Source: Oscillospiraceae bacterium (GTDB lineage Bacteria; Bacillota; Clostridia; Oscillospirales; Oscillospiraceae). From it: DNA of 38,330 nt. The DNA lies in contig CACYOR010000052.1 of assembly GCA_902775985.1 (NCBI GenBank), positions 1,001 through 39,330 on the forward strand, in the 5' to 3' direction. Positions 25,241 through 33,232 of this stretch are shown here, piece after piece; position 1 is the stretch's first letter; every line of letters begins with the position of its first letter. The position numbers and the translations under genes were made by a program. The notes below the pieces were generated by a model, which saw nothing but the letters and a program-made list of their open reading frames with translations, did no database searches and was not told the DNA's origin.

Positions 25241-26552
25241 TGCATGTGCTGACAAAGCGCTCCGCCAGCCCGGTGTTGCCCCCGAAGGGCAGATGCGGGA
25301 AACCGGCGTAGAGGCTATCGGTAGCCACACAGCAGGGCCAGGAACGTCCGTCGGGCTTGCGGCTCAGGAGATCGGTGCCGTTTTCCGTGCAATCCCAATG
25401 GTGGAACTCATGAATGGGCACCCGCTCCCCCACGCGAAAGAGCATGGAGTTCTCTTCCGCCTCCAGAAAGCTGTAGCCGAAACGCTGCAGCCGCGGCGTC
25501 CGATAGCCCTCCCCGGGCAGCACGCCGCACATGGGCCAGCCGTGGCCGTCCTCATCCTCCAGGGATTGCTGCAGATAGAGGAAGCCGCCGCACTCCGCCA
25601 CGGTGGGCAGGCCCCGTCTCACCGCCGCGGCGATGCTCTCGCGCATCTTGATATTGTTGCTGAGCTCTCTGGCATGGAGCTCCGGATAGCCTCCGGGCAG
25701 ATAGAGCCCGGCGACTCTCGCCGGCAAGGCCGAATCGGTCAGCGGGCTGAAAAAGACCAGCTCCGCCCCGGCGCGCTCCAGACTCTCCAGAGTGTCGGCA
25801 TAGCAGAAGCAGAAGGCCGCGTCCCGGGCCACCGCCATACGGCAGCGCTTTTCAGGTTGTTCAGGGGCTTCCTCGCCCTCATCCTCGGCGGCGAGCGCCA
25901 GCAGTGCGTCCAGTTCCACCGTCTGCTCCAACTGCAGAGCCAGGGCCTGAAAGCGCTCCTGCAGATCGCTGATCTCCTCCGCGGTCAGCAGACCCAGGTG
26001 GCGGCTGGGCAGTTCCGCCTCCTCCCGGTGGGGCAGCCAACCCAGCACCGGCAAGCCGGTCTCCCGCTCCAAGAGCGGTTTCAAGTAGGTATACGTGCTC
26101 TCGCTGCAATCGTTGAGCAGCAGAGCCGTCAGCATGCTCTTCTCCCGGAAGCTCTGCAGGCCCCGGATCTGGGCGGCCAGGGTCAGAGCGCTGCCCTTCG
26201 GCCGCAGGATCAGCACCGCCGGGGTCTCGGTCCTCCGGGCCAGATCCCAGGCGCTGGCCTCCTCCGTGCCGTTCAGTCCGTCGTAATAGCCCATGGCCCC
26301 TTCCAGCACGGCGATCTCGCCGCCATGCTGCCGGAGGCTGCGGCGCACGCTCTCCTCTCCCTGGAGGAAGAGATCCAGATTCCGGCTCGGGACGCCCAGG
26401 ACCCGGCTGTGAAACATGGGGTCGATGTAGTCCGGCCCGGCTTTGAAGGCCCGGACCTCCATCCCCCGCTTTTTCAGGGCCGCCAGCAGTGCGCAGCAGA
26501 CCACGGTTTTCCCCTGGCCGCTGCCCATGGCGGTTAACAGTATTTTCTTCAT
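25155..26552 (-). CDS. cbiA: Cobyrinate a,c-diamide synthase CbiA
   Basis: ATP- and glutamine-dependent amidation of the a and c side chains of cobyrinic acid. The 465-residue product has the P-loop-like GSGQGKT at 10-16, FKAGPDYIDPMFH at 36-48, GAMGYYDGLNG, the LYLPGGYPELHA glutaminase block and the nucleophile C321 in VAECGGFLYL. The late histidine motif is HEFHHWD. The conserved end is about FVSTCIK; the remaining ~27 residues (KRATILRKLKYG onward) are encoded by the AT-rich word array and look like an added tail. The start overlaps cbiET by 4 nt. Confidence 0.95.
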   Translation of the reverse strand: MKKILLTAMGSGQGKTVVCCALLAALKKRGMEVRAFKAGPDYIDPMFHSRVLGVPSRNLDLFLQGEESVRRSLRQHGGEIAVLEGAMGYYDGLNGTEEASAWDLARRTETPAVLILRPKGSALTLAAQIRGLQSFREKSMLTALLLNDCSESTYTYLKPLLERETGLPVLGWLPHREEAELPSRHLGLLTAEEISDLQERFQALALQLEQTVELDALLALAAEDEGEEAPEQPEKRCRMAVARDAAFCFCYADTLESLERAGAELVFFSPLTDSALPARVAGLYLPGGYPELHARELSNNIKMRESIAAAVRRGLPTVAECGGFLYLQQSLEDEDGHGWPMCGVLPGEGYRTPRLQRFGYSFLEAEENSMLFRVGERVPIHEFHHWDCTENGTDLLSRKPDGRSWPCCVATDSLYAGFPHLPFGGNTGLAERFVSTCIKRATILRKLKYGLQNYVNKVTFTILRK

Positions 26553-27730
26553 CTCTGTCTTCCCGTGATCAGCCAGACGGCGTTTTGCGCCATCATCATA
26601 TGGAGCTTGCCGGCCTTGCGGCTGCGGCTCACCGAGAGCTGGGTGATCTCCGTCTCATAGCCCAGCGCCTCCAGCTCCCGCGTCGCCGCTTCCAGCGTCT
26701 CCAGCGCGATGGCCGAGACGCAGACCCGCGCCGCCGGATTGGCCGCGTGGATCGCACACAGGATCTCCTTGAGCCGTCCCCCGCTGCCGCCGACAAAGAC
26801 CGCGTCTGGCTTCGGGAAGGCGTCCAGGGCCTCCGGCGCCTCGCCCGGAAGGAGATGCAGATTCCAGGCTCGGAAGCGTTCTTTGTTTCGCTCAGCCAGG
26901 GTGAGGGCCTCCGCCTCCCGCTCCACGGCCCAGACCTCTTTGGTCTGCAGGGCCAGCTCCACGCTCACGCTGCCGCTGCCCGCGCCGATATCCCAGCAGA
27001 TATCCTCCGCCGTGACGGCGAGCTTGGCCAAAGCCAGAGCCCGCAGCTCCTGCTTGCTCATGGGCACGCCCTCAAGGCGCTCAAAGGCCTCGTCCGGAAG
27101 TCCCGGCACGCGCCGTGCCGGACGCTCCGCCGCCTCACACAGCAGGACGCTCAGCGGTGCGAAGTCTTCCTCCGCCAGTTCCGCCGCGCTGCCGTGCACA
27201 AGGCGCTCGTTTTCCGTATACAGATTTTCCCCCACCGTGACCGGGAGAGCTCCCAGTCCCAGGGCGGTGATCGTTTGGCAGAGCTCCGCCGGGCCGGTCT
27301 TGCCGCCGGTGAGGAAAAAGCCCGGTTTTCCCTTGGCCAGCACCTCCGCCACATCGCAGTCCACCCCGTGGGATGAACAGAGCGTCCAGTCCTGCCAGGG
27401 CCGGCCCAGCCGGGCCGCCAGCGCCTGCAGGCTGGAGACGCCGGGGATCACGCGCACGTCCCAGTCCGTGAGGCGCGGCAAAAGCAGCCGGGCCCCGGAA
27501 TAAAAGCCGCTGTCCCCGCTGTAGAGGACGCAGGCGCTCTCCGCCTCGGAAGAACGCAGCAGGGCCTCGATCGCGTCGGTATAGACAGCCTCCCGCTTCT
27601 CTCCTTTTGTCTCGAACCCCGCCAGCAGCCGCCCGGCGCCGATCACCAGATCCGCGTTTTGCAGCGCCTCCGCCGCCTCCCGCGTCAAAGTCTCCGGCCC
27701 GCAGCCGCAGCCGATCAAATAGACTTTCAT
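26549..27730 (-). CDS. cbiET: Precorrin-6Y C5,15-methyltransferase, CbiE-CbiT fusion
   Basis: Methylates C5 and C15 and decarboxylates the C12 acetate; the two steps are carried by separate proteins in many anaerobes and fused here as in CobL. The 393-residue protein has the CbiE tetrapyrrole methylase domain (about 1-200: VYLIGCGCGPETLT, LYSGDSGFYSGA, VIPGVSSLQALA) and the CbiT Rossmann methyltransferase (about 215-393: GVPMSKQELRALALAKL, DIGAGSGSVSVE at 247-258, VFVGGSGGRLKEIL). The start overlaps cobM by 4 nt. Confidence 0.95.
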   Translation of the reverse strand: MKVYLIGCGCGPETLTREAAEALQNADLVIGAGRLLAGFETKGEKREAVYTDAIEALLRSSEAESACVLYSGDSGFYSGARLLLPRLTDWDVRVIPGVSSLQALAARLGRPWQDWTLCSSHGVDCDVAEVLAKGKPGFFLTGGKTGPAELCQTITALGLGALPVTVGENLYTENERLVHGSAAELAEEDFAPLSVLLCEAAERPARRVPGLPDEAFERLEGVPMSKQELRALALAKLAVTAEDICWDIGAGSGSVSVELALQTKEVWAVEREAEALTLAERNKERFRAWNLHLLPGEAPEALDAFPKPDAVFVGGSGGRLKEILCAIHAANPAARVCVSAIALETLEAATRELEALGYETEITQLSVSRSRKAGKLHMMMAQNAVWLITGRQR

Positions 27731-28500
27731 GTCGTCTCGCCCCTCGCTTTGCGATATTCGGTGGAAAAGTCCGGGTCATAGAGTTTGCTGCGCTCATAGG
27801 GCCCGGCCAGGAAATCCCCCACCAGCACCAGCGCCGTTTTGTAGATCCCCTCCCGCGCGCCGGTCTCGGCCAGGGTGCCGAGGGTGCAGCGGCAGAGCTT
27901 TTCCTCCGGCCAGGAGACCTTATAGACCAGCGCCGCCGGGGTCTCGGGTGTATAGGCCCCGCCCGCGAGCAGCTCTTCCTGCAATTGCGGCAGCATCCCC
28001 GCTGAGAGGAAGAGCACCATCGAGGCCCCGTGGGCCGCCAGTTGGGACAGCTCCTCCCCAGCCGGAACCGGGGTGCGCCCGGCCAGCCGGCTGAGGATTA
28101 GGCTCTGGCTCAGGCCGGGCAGGGTGTATTCCGCCTCCAGCGCCGCCGCAGCCGCGCTGAAGCTGGACACCCCCGGCGTCAGGTCAAAGGGGATCCCCCT
28201 CTCGCGCAGCGCGTCCATCTGCTCCCGGATCGCACCGTAGAGACTGGGATCGCCGGTGTGGAGCCGGACGGTGGTCTTTCCCGCCGCCTCGGCCCGCTCC
28301 ATCACGGCGAGCACCTGCTCCAGCGTCATCGCGGCGCTGTTATGGAGCTCACAATCCGCCCGGCAGTTTTCCAGCAGCGCGGGGTTCACCAGGCTGCCCG
28401 CGTAGATCACCACGTCCGCCTGCCGTAACGCTTCCGCCCCCCGCAGGGTGATGAGATCCGCCGCACCGGGCCCGGCGCCGACAAAATGCACCATATTCAT
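27727..28500 (-). CDS. cbiF: Cobalt-precorrin-4 C11-methyltransferase CbiF/CobM
   Basis: SAM-dependent methylation at C11. The 257-residue product has the family start VHFVGAGPGAADLITLRGAE, VVIYAGSLVNPALL, VRLHTGDPSLYGAI and FDLTPGVSSFSAAAAAL. It is the first gene of the cobalamin operon: promoter, a leader of about 30 nt, AAAAGGAAC, then the ATG. A second in-frame ATG two codons later is possible. cbiL, expected upstream in the pathway, is not in this operon. Confidence 0.95.
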   Translation of the reverse strand: MNMVHFVGAGPGAADLITLRGAEALRQADVVIYAGSLVNPALLENCRADCELHNSAAMTLEQVLAVMERAEAAGKTTVRLHTGDPSLYGAIREQMDALRERGIPFDLTPGVSSFSAAAAALEAEYTLPGLSQSLILSRLAGRTPVPAGEELSQLAAHGASMVLFLSAGMLPQLQEELLAGGAYTPETPAALVYKVSWPEEKLCRCTLGTLAETGAREGIYKTALVLVGDFLAGPYERSKLYDPDFSTEYRKARGETT

Positions 28501-28518
28501 CCGTTCCTTTTCTCGGTT

Positions 28519-28538
28519 TTAATATGATTTAATATGAT
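28519..28538 (-). repeat. 10-bp perfect tandem repeat at the cobalamin operon start
   Basis: On the minus strand ATCATATTAA is repeated twice without a gap, directly after the -10 box and covering the expected transcription start. The placement suits an operator. A protein regulator is inferred, not shown. Confidence 0.6.
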
Positions 28539-28568
28539 ATTATATCGCAAAGCCGGGTACTCTGTAAA
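28539..28568 (-). promoter_or_regulatory. Promoter of the cobalamin operon
   Basis: On the minus strand, TTTACA (28563-28568), 18 nt, TATAAT (28539-28544). No cobalamin riboswitch fits between it and the ATG at 28500. Confidence 0.78.
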
Positions 28569-28590
28569 GTTTTGCATGGCGGCGGACATA

Positions 28591-28618
28591 AAAAAGAGGA
28601 GCCGAAGCTCCTCTTTTT
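28591..28618. terminator. Terminator after the DUF362 gene
   Basis: A perfect 12-bp stem (28591-28602 with 28607-28618); on the minus strand the loop is TTCG and the stem ends in a run of six Ts. It lies 12 nt after the TAA at 28631, the expected original stop of the DUF362 gene, and insulates the cobalamin operon promoter. Confidence 0.92.
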
Positions 28619-28630
28619 CTGGTAATTCGA

Positions 28631-29609
28631 TTATCTGCGCTTGTTCCGACCCCAGAAGACGTTGTAGCGGTCGGGCACCCACTCGGGCTGTATAGCGGTC
28701 GTTGCCCATGCCCAGCTCCTTCATATAGCTGAGCTGGCGCAGGCCGTGGCGAGTCTCCACCCGCTCGATCAGAGCCTTGCCGCCGCCCTCGGGCAGGTTG
28801 TAAATCAGATCCACGCAGGCGTTGTCCACCGCGAGGATATCCAGCGAGGCCAGGATGCCGATATCCGGAGTCACCACCGGCTCAGCCTCGGGGCCTTCGC
28901 AGTCGCAGGAGACGGACATGTTGCGCATGGTGTTGATATAGCAGACATGGGGCGCAAAGTGGTCGATGGTGGCTTTGGTGCTCTCAGAGATGCGCTCCAT
29001 CAGCTCCTCCTCGGCGATGCTCCACATGCCGCCGTTGGGATAGGAATGGATCTCCTTCTTGCCGATCCGACCGTCGGCGCAGCCGATGCCGATGTTCTTG
29101 TTGCTGCCGCCGAAGCCGCCCATCATGTGACCCTTGAAATGGGTCAGCACCAGGAGGGAATCGTAGTTGAGCAGGTTCTTGCCCACATGCATCTCGTCAA
29201 ACCACTTGCCGCCCTTGACCGGCAGTGCAGCCACGCCGTCGGCGTCGGTGATATCCACGGGGCAGAAGGTCCAGCCGTTGACCTCCAGGGTCTTGCGGTG
29301 GGCTTCCGTGGTGTAACGGCTGCCCTCGTAGTAGGTATTGGTCTCCACGATGGTGGCATCGGGCAGACGGGTGTTGATCAGTTCCTTCACCCAGGGGCGG
29401 GGCAGGATGTTGGGGCCCTCGGCCTCGCCGGTGTGCAGCTTGATGGCCACCTTGCCCTCCAGGACAGAGCTGACCTTATCGTAGATCTTCTTCAGGCCCT
29501 CTTCGGACAGATCCCGGGTGAAGAACACCACCGAGCTCTCGCCCGTGCGCTCTTCAAAGGGGACGTACTTGTTGCCGTCTTTGCCGGGGACGGGTTTTTT
29601 TACACTCAT
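28631..29609 (-). pseudogene. DUF362-domain protein, frameshifted near its 3' end
   Basis: DUF362 proteins are poorly characterised and often linked to iron-sulfur chemistry. From the ATG at 29609 (GGAG 8 nt upstream) the frame reads MSVKKPVPGKDGNKYVPFEE, then VAIKLHTGEAEGPN, MMGGFGGSNKNIGIGCADGR and LEELGMGNDRY-like C-terminal sequence. No ferredoxin module is present. After NDRY, near 28690-28700, the open frame continues to 28497 straight through the terminator hairpin. A one-base shift gives IQPEWVPDRYNVFWGRNKRR and a TAA at 28631, just before the terminator. The shifted reading is clearly the natural end, so either a 1-nt indel or a sequence error is present. Only the last ~20 residues are affected; some function may remain. 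It follows the YhcH gene by 14 nt. Confidence 0.8.
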
Positions 29610-29623
29610 GGGAAACACTCCTT

Positions 29624-30088
29624 TTATTCGATGAGAATCTTGAAAACGACCTTTTCCACCTGACTGGCTCCGTTTACCTGGCCCTTGCAGCGGTGGGCGT
29701 CATCCGGGAAAGCCACCAGGAAGGTGCCGGGTCTGAGAATGATGGTCTGGTGCTCGGCGCACTTTTCCACATAGGCGTAGAAATCGCCCTCAGGGCGGCT
29801 GGCCGCCTCGTCCACGGTCAGGGCCGCGGGATTGGCGATCTCCATGCGCTCCTCCCCCTTGGTGACGGCGTGGATATCCAGATAGCGCTTGTGGGACTCA
29901 AAAAAAGTCTCGGAATCCGGGGCGGTCTCAAAGCGGTTCAGCGTGGCATAAAGCTTATCGCCGTCCAGATGTACCGTGTCAGTGCCGACGGTGGCAAGAA
30001 ACTCCGGCGTCAGCAGGTCCAGCGCTTTATCCAACAGAGGGTTGAAGCCCTTGTAGTTGGCGGCGTCCGCATTTTTGGCAACAATCAT
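29624..30088 (-). CDS. YhcH/YjgK/YiaL family protein
   Basis: A 154-residue cupin-like protein of the DUF386 family, linked in several bacteria to sugar-acid or sialic acid use and to the EbgC subunit. Motifs include the HKRYLDIHAVTKGEERMEIA metal-site region (His at about 81 and 87), DFYAYVEKC, and IILRPGTFLVAFPDDAHRCK with a late histidine. GAAAGGAAG precedes the ATG. It is the middle gene of a three-gene unit; no sugar catabolic genes are nearby, so its substrate is open. Confidence 0.88.
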   Translation of the reverse strand: MIVAKNADAANYKGFNPLLDKALDLLTPEFLATVGTDTVHLDGDKLYATLNRFETAPDSETFFESHKRYLDIHAVTKGEERMEIANPAALTVDEAASRPEGDFYAYVEKCAEHQTIILRPGTFLVAFPDDAHRCKGQVNGASQVEKVVFKILIE

Positions 30089-30103
30089 AAGGTTCTTCCT
30101 TTC

Positions 30104-30445
30104 TCAGTGTTCTCGTTCCGGCAGTTTCTCCGGAAACACGCTCGTATCGTAGGTCCAGCCGTGATCCAGCAGCCAGAAGGGATTGGGTTCCTCGTCCTCC
30201 TCCCCTTCTTCGATGGGCACATCGGGGGGTGCGTTTTTGAGCTTCACGCGGGTCTCGTAGGTGCGCAGTTCCTTTAGCGTGAACTCATAGCCCAATTCCC
30301 GGGCGATGGGCAGCAGCACATTTTCCACCACCGCCTCCCGGATCTCCAGGCTGCCGGGATAACACGCCTCCGCCTGGCGCAGCCGCTCGCGCAGCGCCTC
30401 GTCCTCCTCATAGCGGGCGAAAAAAGCCTCCGCCTGTTCGACCAT
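30104..30445 (-). CDS. Small Nif11-like protein of unknown function
   Basis: A 113-residue acidic protein. Residues 1-60 (QAEAFFARYEEDEALRERLR, then PIARELGYEFTLKEL) resemble the Nif11 leader-type fold: a helix with FF-DE-L spacing, then an A-x-E-L-G-Y-x-F-T-x-E/K-L helix. An insert (ACYPGSLEIREAVVENVL) separates them. The C-terminal part is acidic (IEEGEEDEEPNPFWLLDHGW) and lacks a Gly-Gly cleavage motif or a Cys/Ser/Thr-rich core, so it is probably not a RiPP precursor. AAGGAGG precedes the ATG. It is the first gene of the unit with the YhcH and DUF362 genes. Confidence 0.6.
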   Translation of the reverse strand: MVEQAEAFFARYEEDEALRERLRQAEACYPGSLEIREAVVENVLLPIARELGYEFTLKELRTYETRVKLKNAPPDVPIEEGEEDEEPNPFWLLDHGWTYDTSVFPEKLPEREH

Positions 30446-30474
30446 GGCAACATCCTCCTTGCGTTTATAAGAAT

Positions 30475-30503
30475 AGTTTACTTCCCGAAGTCTTTGCTGT
30501 CAA
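30475..30503 (-). promoter_or_regulatory. Promoter of the Nif11-like/YhcH/DUF362 operon
   Basis: On the minus strand, TTGACA (30498-30503), 17 nt, TAAACT (30475-30480), about 30 nt before the ATG at 30445. Confidence 0.8.
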
Positions 30504-30527
30504 TGCTTTTTCGCCGGGGAAAAGAAG

Positions 30528-30556
30528 TCATATTCGGAAGCAGAGAGGCGTATACT
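30528..30556 (+). promoter_or_regulatory. Sigma-E-type sporulation promoter of the LysM gene
   Basis: TCATATT (30528-30534), 14 nt, CGTATACT (30549-30556). This fits the mother-cell sigma-E pattern (ATATT, ~14 nt, CATACA-T) well at -35 and spacing and fairly at -10. No sigma-A -35 is present on this strand. Confidence 0.6.
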
Positions 30557-30577
30557 GCCTCGAAAAGGAGGCTTCCC

Positions 30578-31582
30578 ATGCCTGTTATTGTCTGCCGCAC
30601 CGGCGATACGCCTTCCGCGATCGCCCGGCGTTTTTCCCTCTCTGTTGAAGAACTCTGCCGCCTCAATGCGCTTCCGGACCCTCAGTGTCTCACCGAAGGG
30701 CTGGCGCTCTTTGTGCCCGAAGCGGACAGACCGCCGTATTGTCTGGAACTGCTGGCCTGCCCCTATGAACCGCTGCCGCCCTCGGTCCGGGGCGATCTCC
30801 TCCCCCATCTGAGCTGGTGGGCCGACGGGAGCTGTCCCGAGGACAGTGCCGGGGCCGCGCCGCTGCTGCGCTGCGCTCTCTGGGACGAGAGCGGCGCCTG
30901 GTCCGCCGCAGCGGCCCATGGGCTGCTGCGGGCGCCGGAGGCCGCCGATGAACTCTGCGAGGCCGTGGAGGCCGGCGGCTTTGCTGGCCTGTATCTGCTC
31001 CCGGTCGGGCTCTATGCCTTTGATGGGCCTCTGCTCGCGTCCTTCTTGCCCCTGCTGGCCGCCGGGCTGCACCGCCGGGGTCGCTATCTGCTGCTGGGGC
31101 TGGACGCGGAGGGAGCGGCGCTCTTCCCCTATGCCGAGGCCGCAGACCGGATCGTGCTGCTTAGTCCCGCCCGGCGAAATACCGAGCCCCTTCCCCGACC
31201 GAACGCGCCCCTCGATCAGCTCCGGGTCCAGCTGGAGGCAGCGACAGAGGCGCTGCCGGCGGAAAAGCTGCTGCTTGGCCTCTCCGATTACGGGACGCTC
31301 TGGCAGGCCGGGGAGGCCCAGCCAGTCTCACACATAGCCGCCCTGCACCGGGCCGTCGCCGCGGGGCTGCCGATCCGCTGGGACGAGCGCGCCGGGGAGT
31401 GCTGTTTTGAGGACGGAGGAACCGCGTTCTGGCTTCAGGATCTCCGCAGCGTTGAGGCCCGCCTCGCCCTGGCGGCGGAACTTGGTCTCGCCGGTCTGGC
31501 GCTGCAGCCGACGTTGCCGTATAATGCCGGCCTCTGGGCGCTGCTGCAGAGCCGCTGCCGGGTCAAAACGATCGCCCTATAA
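30578..31582 (+). CDS. LysM protein with catalytically degenerate GH18 domain
   Basis: A 334-residue protein related to spore cortex-lytic SleL/YaaH/YdhD. Residues 2-46 form one LysM unit (VIVCRTGDTPSAIARRFSLS, ELCRLNAL, LFVPEA). The rest follows GH18 order: ALWDESGAW, then LGLSDYGTLWQ, IRWDERAGECCFED, FWLQDLRSVEARLALAAELG and LALQPTLPYNAGLWALL. At the position of the catalytic DxxDxE strand (family form about GFDGVDIDFE) it reads GFAGLYLLPVGL, so the acid residues are lost. A peptidoglycan-binding, non-hydrolytic spore role is inferred. No signal peptide, as for mother-cell-made coat proteins. The start at 30578 has AAAAGGAGG 6 nt upstream; an earlier ATG at 30494 precedes the promoter. Confidence 0.82.
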   Translation: MPVIVCRTGDTPSAIARRFSLSVEELCRLNALPDPQCLTEGLALFVPEADRPPYCLELLACPYEPLPPSVRGDLLPHLSWWADGSCPEDSAGAAPLLRCALWDESGAWSAAAAHGLLRAPEAADELCEAVEAGGFAGLYLLPVGLYAFDGPLLASFLPLLAAGLHRRGRYLLLGLDAEGAALFPYAEAADRIVLLSPARRNTEPLPRPNAPLDQLRVQLEAATEALPAEKLLLGLSDYGTLWQAGEAQPVSHIAALHRAVAAGLPIRWDERAGECCFEDGGTAFWLQDLRSVEARLALAAELGLAGLALQPTLPYNAGLWALLQSRCRVKTIAL

Positions 31583-31584
31583 AG

Positions 31585-31610
31585 AAAAGAGGCGCAAACG
31601 CGCCTCTTTT
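31585..31610 (+). terminator. Terminator after the LysM gene
   Basis: An 11-bp perfect stem with an AAAC loop ending in CTCTTTT, 2 nt after the stop. The 21-bp core is repeated at 31789-31809. Confidence 0.88.
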
Positions 31611-31635
31611 CAGTGTGTAGACAAAGACGGTTTTT

Positions 31636-31761
31636 GTCATTGCGAACCAGTGACCGACGTCACTGGTGTGGCAATCCGTATTCCCCGAAAACTGTATGTT
31701 TACTGACACTTTCCCTGGAGAGCGGATTCCCACGTCGGCCTGACGGCCTCCTCGGAATGAC
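31636..31761. repeat. Composite inverted repeat between LysM and MATE genes
   Basis: Two related half-units face each other: 31636-31678, starting GTCATTGCGA and ending GGCAATCCG, and the inverse at 31723-31761, ending CGGAATGAC. Each can also fold on itself (CCAGTGAC / GTCACTGG in the left one). The half-unit resembles the widespread GTCATTGCGA...GGCAATCCG dispersed repeat. No coding capacity. It lies between two convergent genes and their terminators. Confidence 0.85.
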
Positions 31762-31789
31762 ACGTTTTTTGGTGGGTGTCGACAGCTTG

Positions 31790-31815
31790 AAAAGAGGCGC
31801 AAACGCGCCCCTTTT
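31790..31815 (-). terminator. Terminator after the MATE gene
   Basis: An 11-bp stem with one G-T pair and a GTTT loop on the minus strand, a few bases after the MATE stop. It shares a 21-bp direct repeat with the LysM terminator, which points to a local duplication around the inserted repeat. Confidence 0.75.
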
Positions 31816-31818
31816 TCT

Positions 31819-33201
31819 TTATTCGTCTTTTTGCTCGCAGGAGAGCACAAACTCCATGTGCTTAAAAGAGCGGCGCAGGAAGAAGGCACTGGCCGCGAGG
31901 CTCATCAATTCCGCAATGGGGAAGGACCACCAGACCATGTTCACATCCCCCGTCTTGCTCAGCAGCCAGGCCGCCGGCACCAGCACCACAAGCTGGCGCA
32001 GGATGGAGATGAAGAAGGAGTAGATGCTTCTGTCCAAAGCCTGGCAGGTGGAGCCCGCCACGATGCAAAAGCCCGCAAACAGGAAGCTTACGCTCAGGCG
32101 GCGCAGGGCGGGGATGCCGATGGCCAGCATGGTCTGGGTAGGCTTGAACACGCCCAGCAGCACGCCCGGCATCAGCTGGAACAGGGCGAAGCCCAGCAGC
32201 ATGAAGCAGCAGGCATAGAACACGCCCCAGCGGAAGGAGCGGTAGATCCGATCTTGCTTCCGGGCCCCGTAGTTGTAGCCGATAATGGGGATGAGACCGT
32301 TGTTGATGCCGAAGACCGGCATGAAGAAAAAACTCTGGATCTTGAAATAGGCCCCGTAGACGGCGATGGCCGTGGAGGTGAAGCCGATGAGGATCCGGTT
32401 CATCATATAGTTGGTGAGCGAACCGATGCACATCATCAGGATGGACGGGATACCGATGACGTAGATGTCCCGGATGAGGCGTCCATAGGGGCGGATCTGA
32501 CGAAAATGGATCGGCAGCTCCCGGTTCCGCCGCACGTGGAAGAGCCAGCCGACGCCGGCGCCAACCGCCTGGCCGATCACCGTGGCGATCGCGGCGCCCG
32601 CCGTGCCCATGGCGGGCAGGCCCAGCCAGCCGAAGATGAAGACGGGATCGAGGACGATGTTCGTCACGGCGCCGATCATCTGCGTCCACATGGAGAGCCG
32701 GGTCTGACCCGTGGCCTGGAGCAGCCGCTCCACGCAGATCTCCAGATAGACGAAGAGGGAGCCGATGGTCACGATCTGCAGATAGGAATCGGCATAGCCG
32801 CGGATGCTCTCGATATCCGTCTGGGAGTAGATGAAGGGTTTGGCCAGGAAGACGCCGAAAAGCGCCATCAGCGCCCAGCAGCAGAGGGAGAGGAAAATCG
32901 CCGTGCCGCCGACGCGCCCGGCCTCTTCCGTATCCCGGCGGCCCAGGGAGCGGGCCACCAGTGTGCTCACGCCCACGCCCGTGCCGGTGCCCAGACCGAT
33001 CAGGATGTTCTGGGCCGGGAAGGCCAGGGACAGGGCCGAGAGACAGTCCTCCGACACCTGAGCCACATAGATGCTGTCCACCACGTTATACAGCGCCTGG
33101 ACGAGCATGGAGAGCATCATCGGCACCGCCATCTGCAGCAGGAGCTTTCCCTCCGGCATCTCGCCCATGCGCCGGGAATCCAATCGTTTTGTATCTGCCA
33201 T
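31819..33201 (-). CDS. MATE-family multidrug efflux transporter
   Basis: A 460-residue inner-membrane cation-coupled exporter. It begins MADTKRLDSRRMGEMPEGKLLLQMAVPMMLSMLV-like sequence, has about 12 hydrophobic helices and the two MATE repeats (VDSIYVAQVSEDCLSALSLA in the first; VYGAYFKIQSFFFMPVFGIN in the second). The substrate cannot be told. The open frame extends 33 codons upstream across the promoter; the ATG at 33201 with AAAGGAGA 8 nt upstream is chosen. Monocistronic, with its own promoter and terminator. Confidence 0.93.
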   Translation of the reverse strand: MADTKRLDSRRMGEMPEGKLLLQMAVPMMLSMLVQALYNVVDSIYVAQVSEDCLSALSLAFPAQNILIGLGTGTGVGVSTLVARSLGRRDTEEAGRVGGTAIFLSLCCWALMALFGVFLAKPFIYSQTDIESIRGYADSYLQIVTIGSLFVYLEICVERLLQATGQTRLSMWTQMIGAVTNIVLDPVFIFGWLGLPAMGTAGAAIATVIGQAVGAGVGWLFHVRRNRELPIHFRQIRPYGRLIRDIYVIGIPSILMMCIGSLTNYMMNRILIGFTSTAIAVYGAYFKIQSFFFMPVFGINNGLIPIIGYNYGARKQDRIYRSFRWGVFYACCFMLLGFALFQLMPGVLLGVFKPTQTMLAIGIPALRRLSVSFLFAGFCIVAGSTCQALDRSIYSFFISILRQLVVLVPAAWLLSKTGDVNMVWWSFPIAELMSLAASAFFLRRSFKHMEFVLSCEQKDE

Positions 33202-33232
33202 GTTTTCTGTCTCCTTTGCTATATGCCGGGGT

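Noticed and set aside
28497-28630. C-terminal extension of the DUF362 protein through the hairpin
   Set aside because: It would translate a strong terminator and the next promoter; the shifted frame ends naturally before both.
28501-28640. Cobalamin riboswitch upstream of the cob operon
   Set aside because: The leader is about 30 nt and lies next to another gene's terminator; no B12-box-like sequence was seen.
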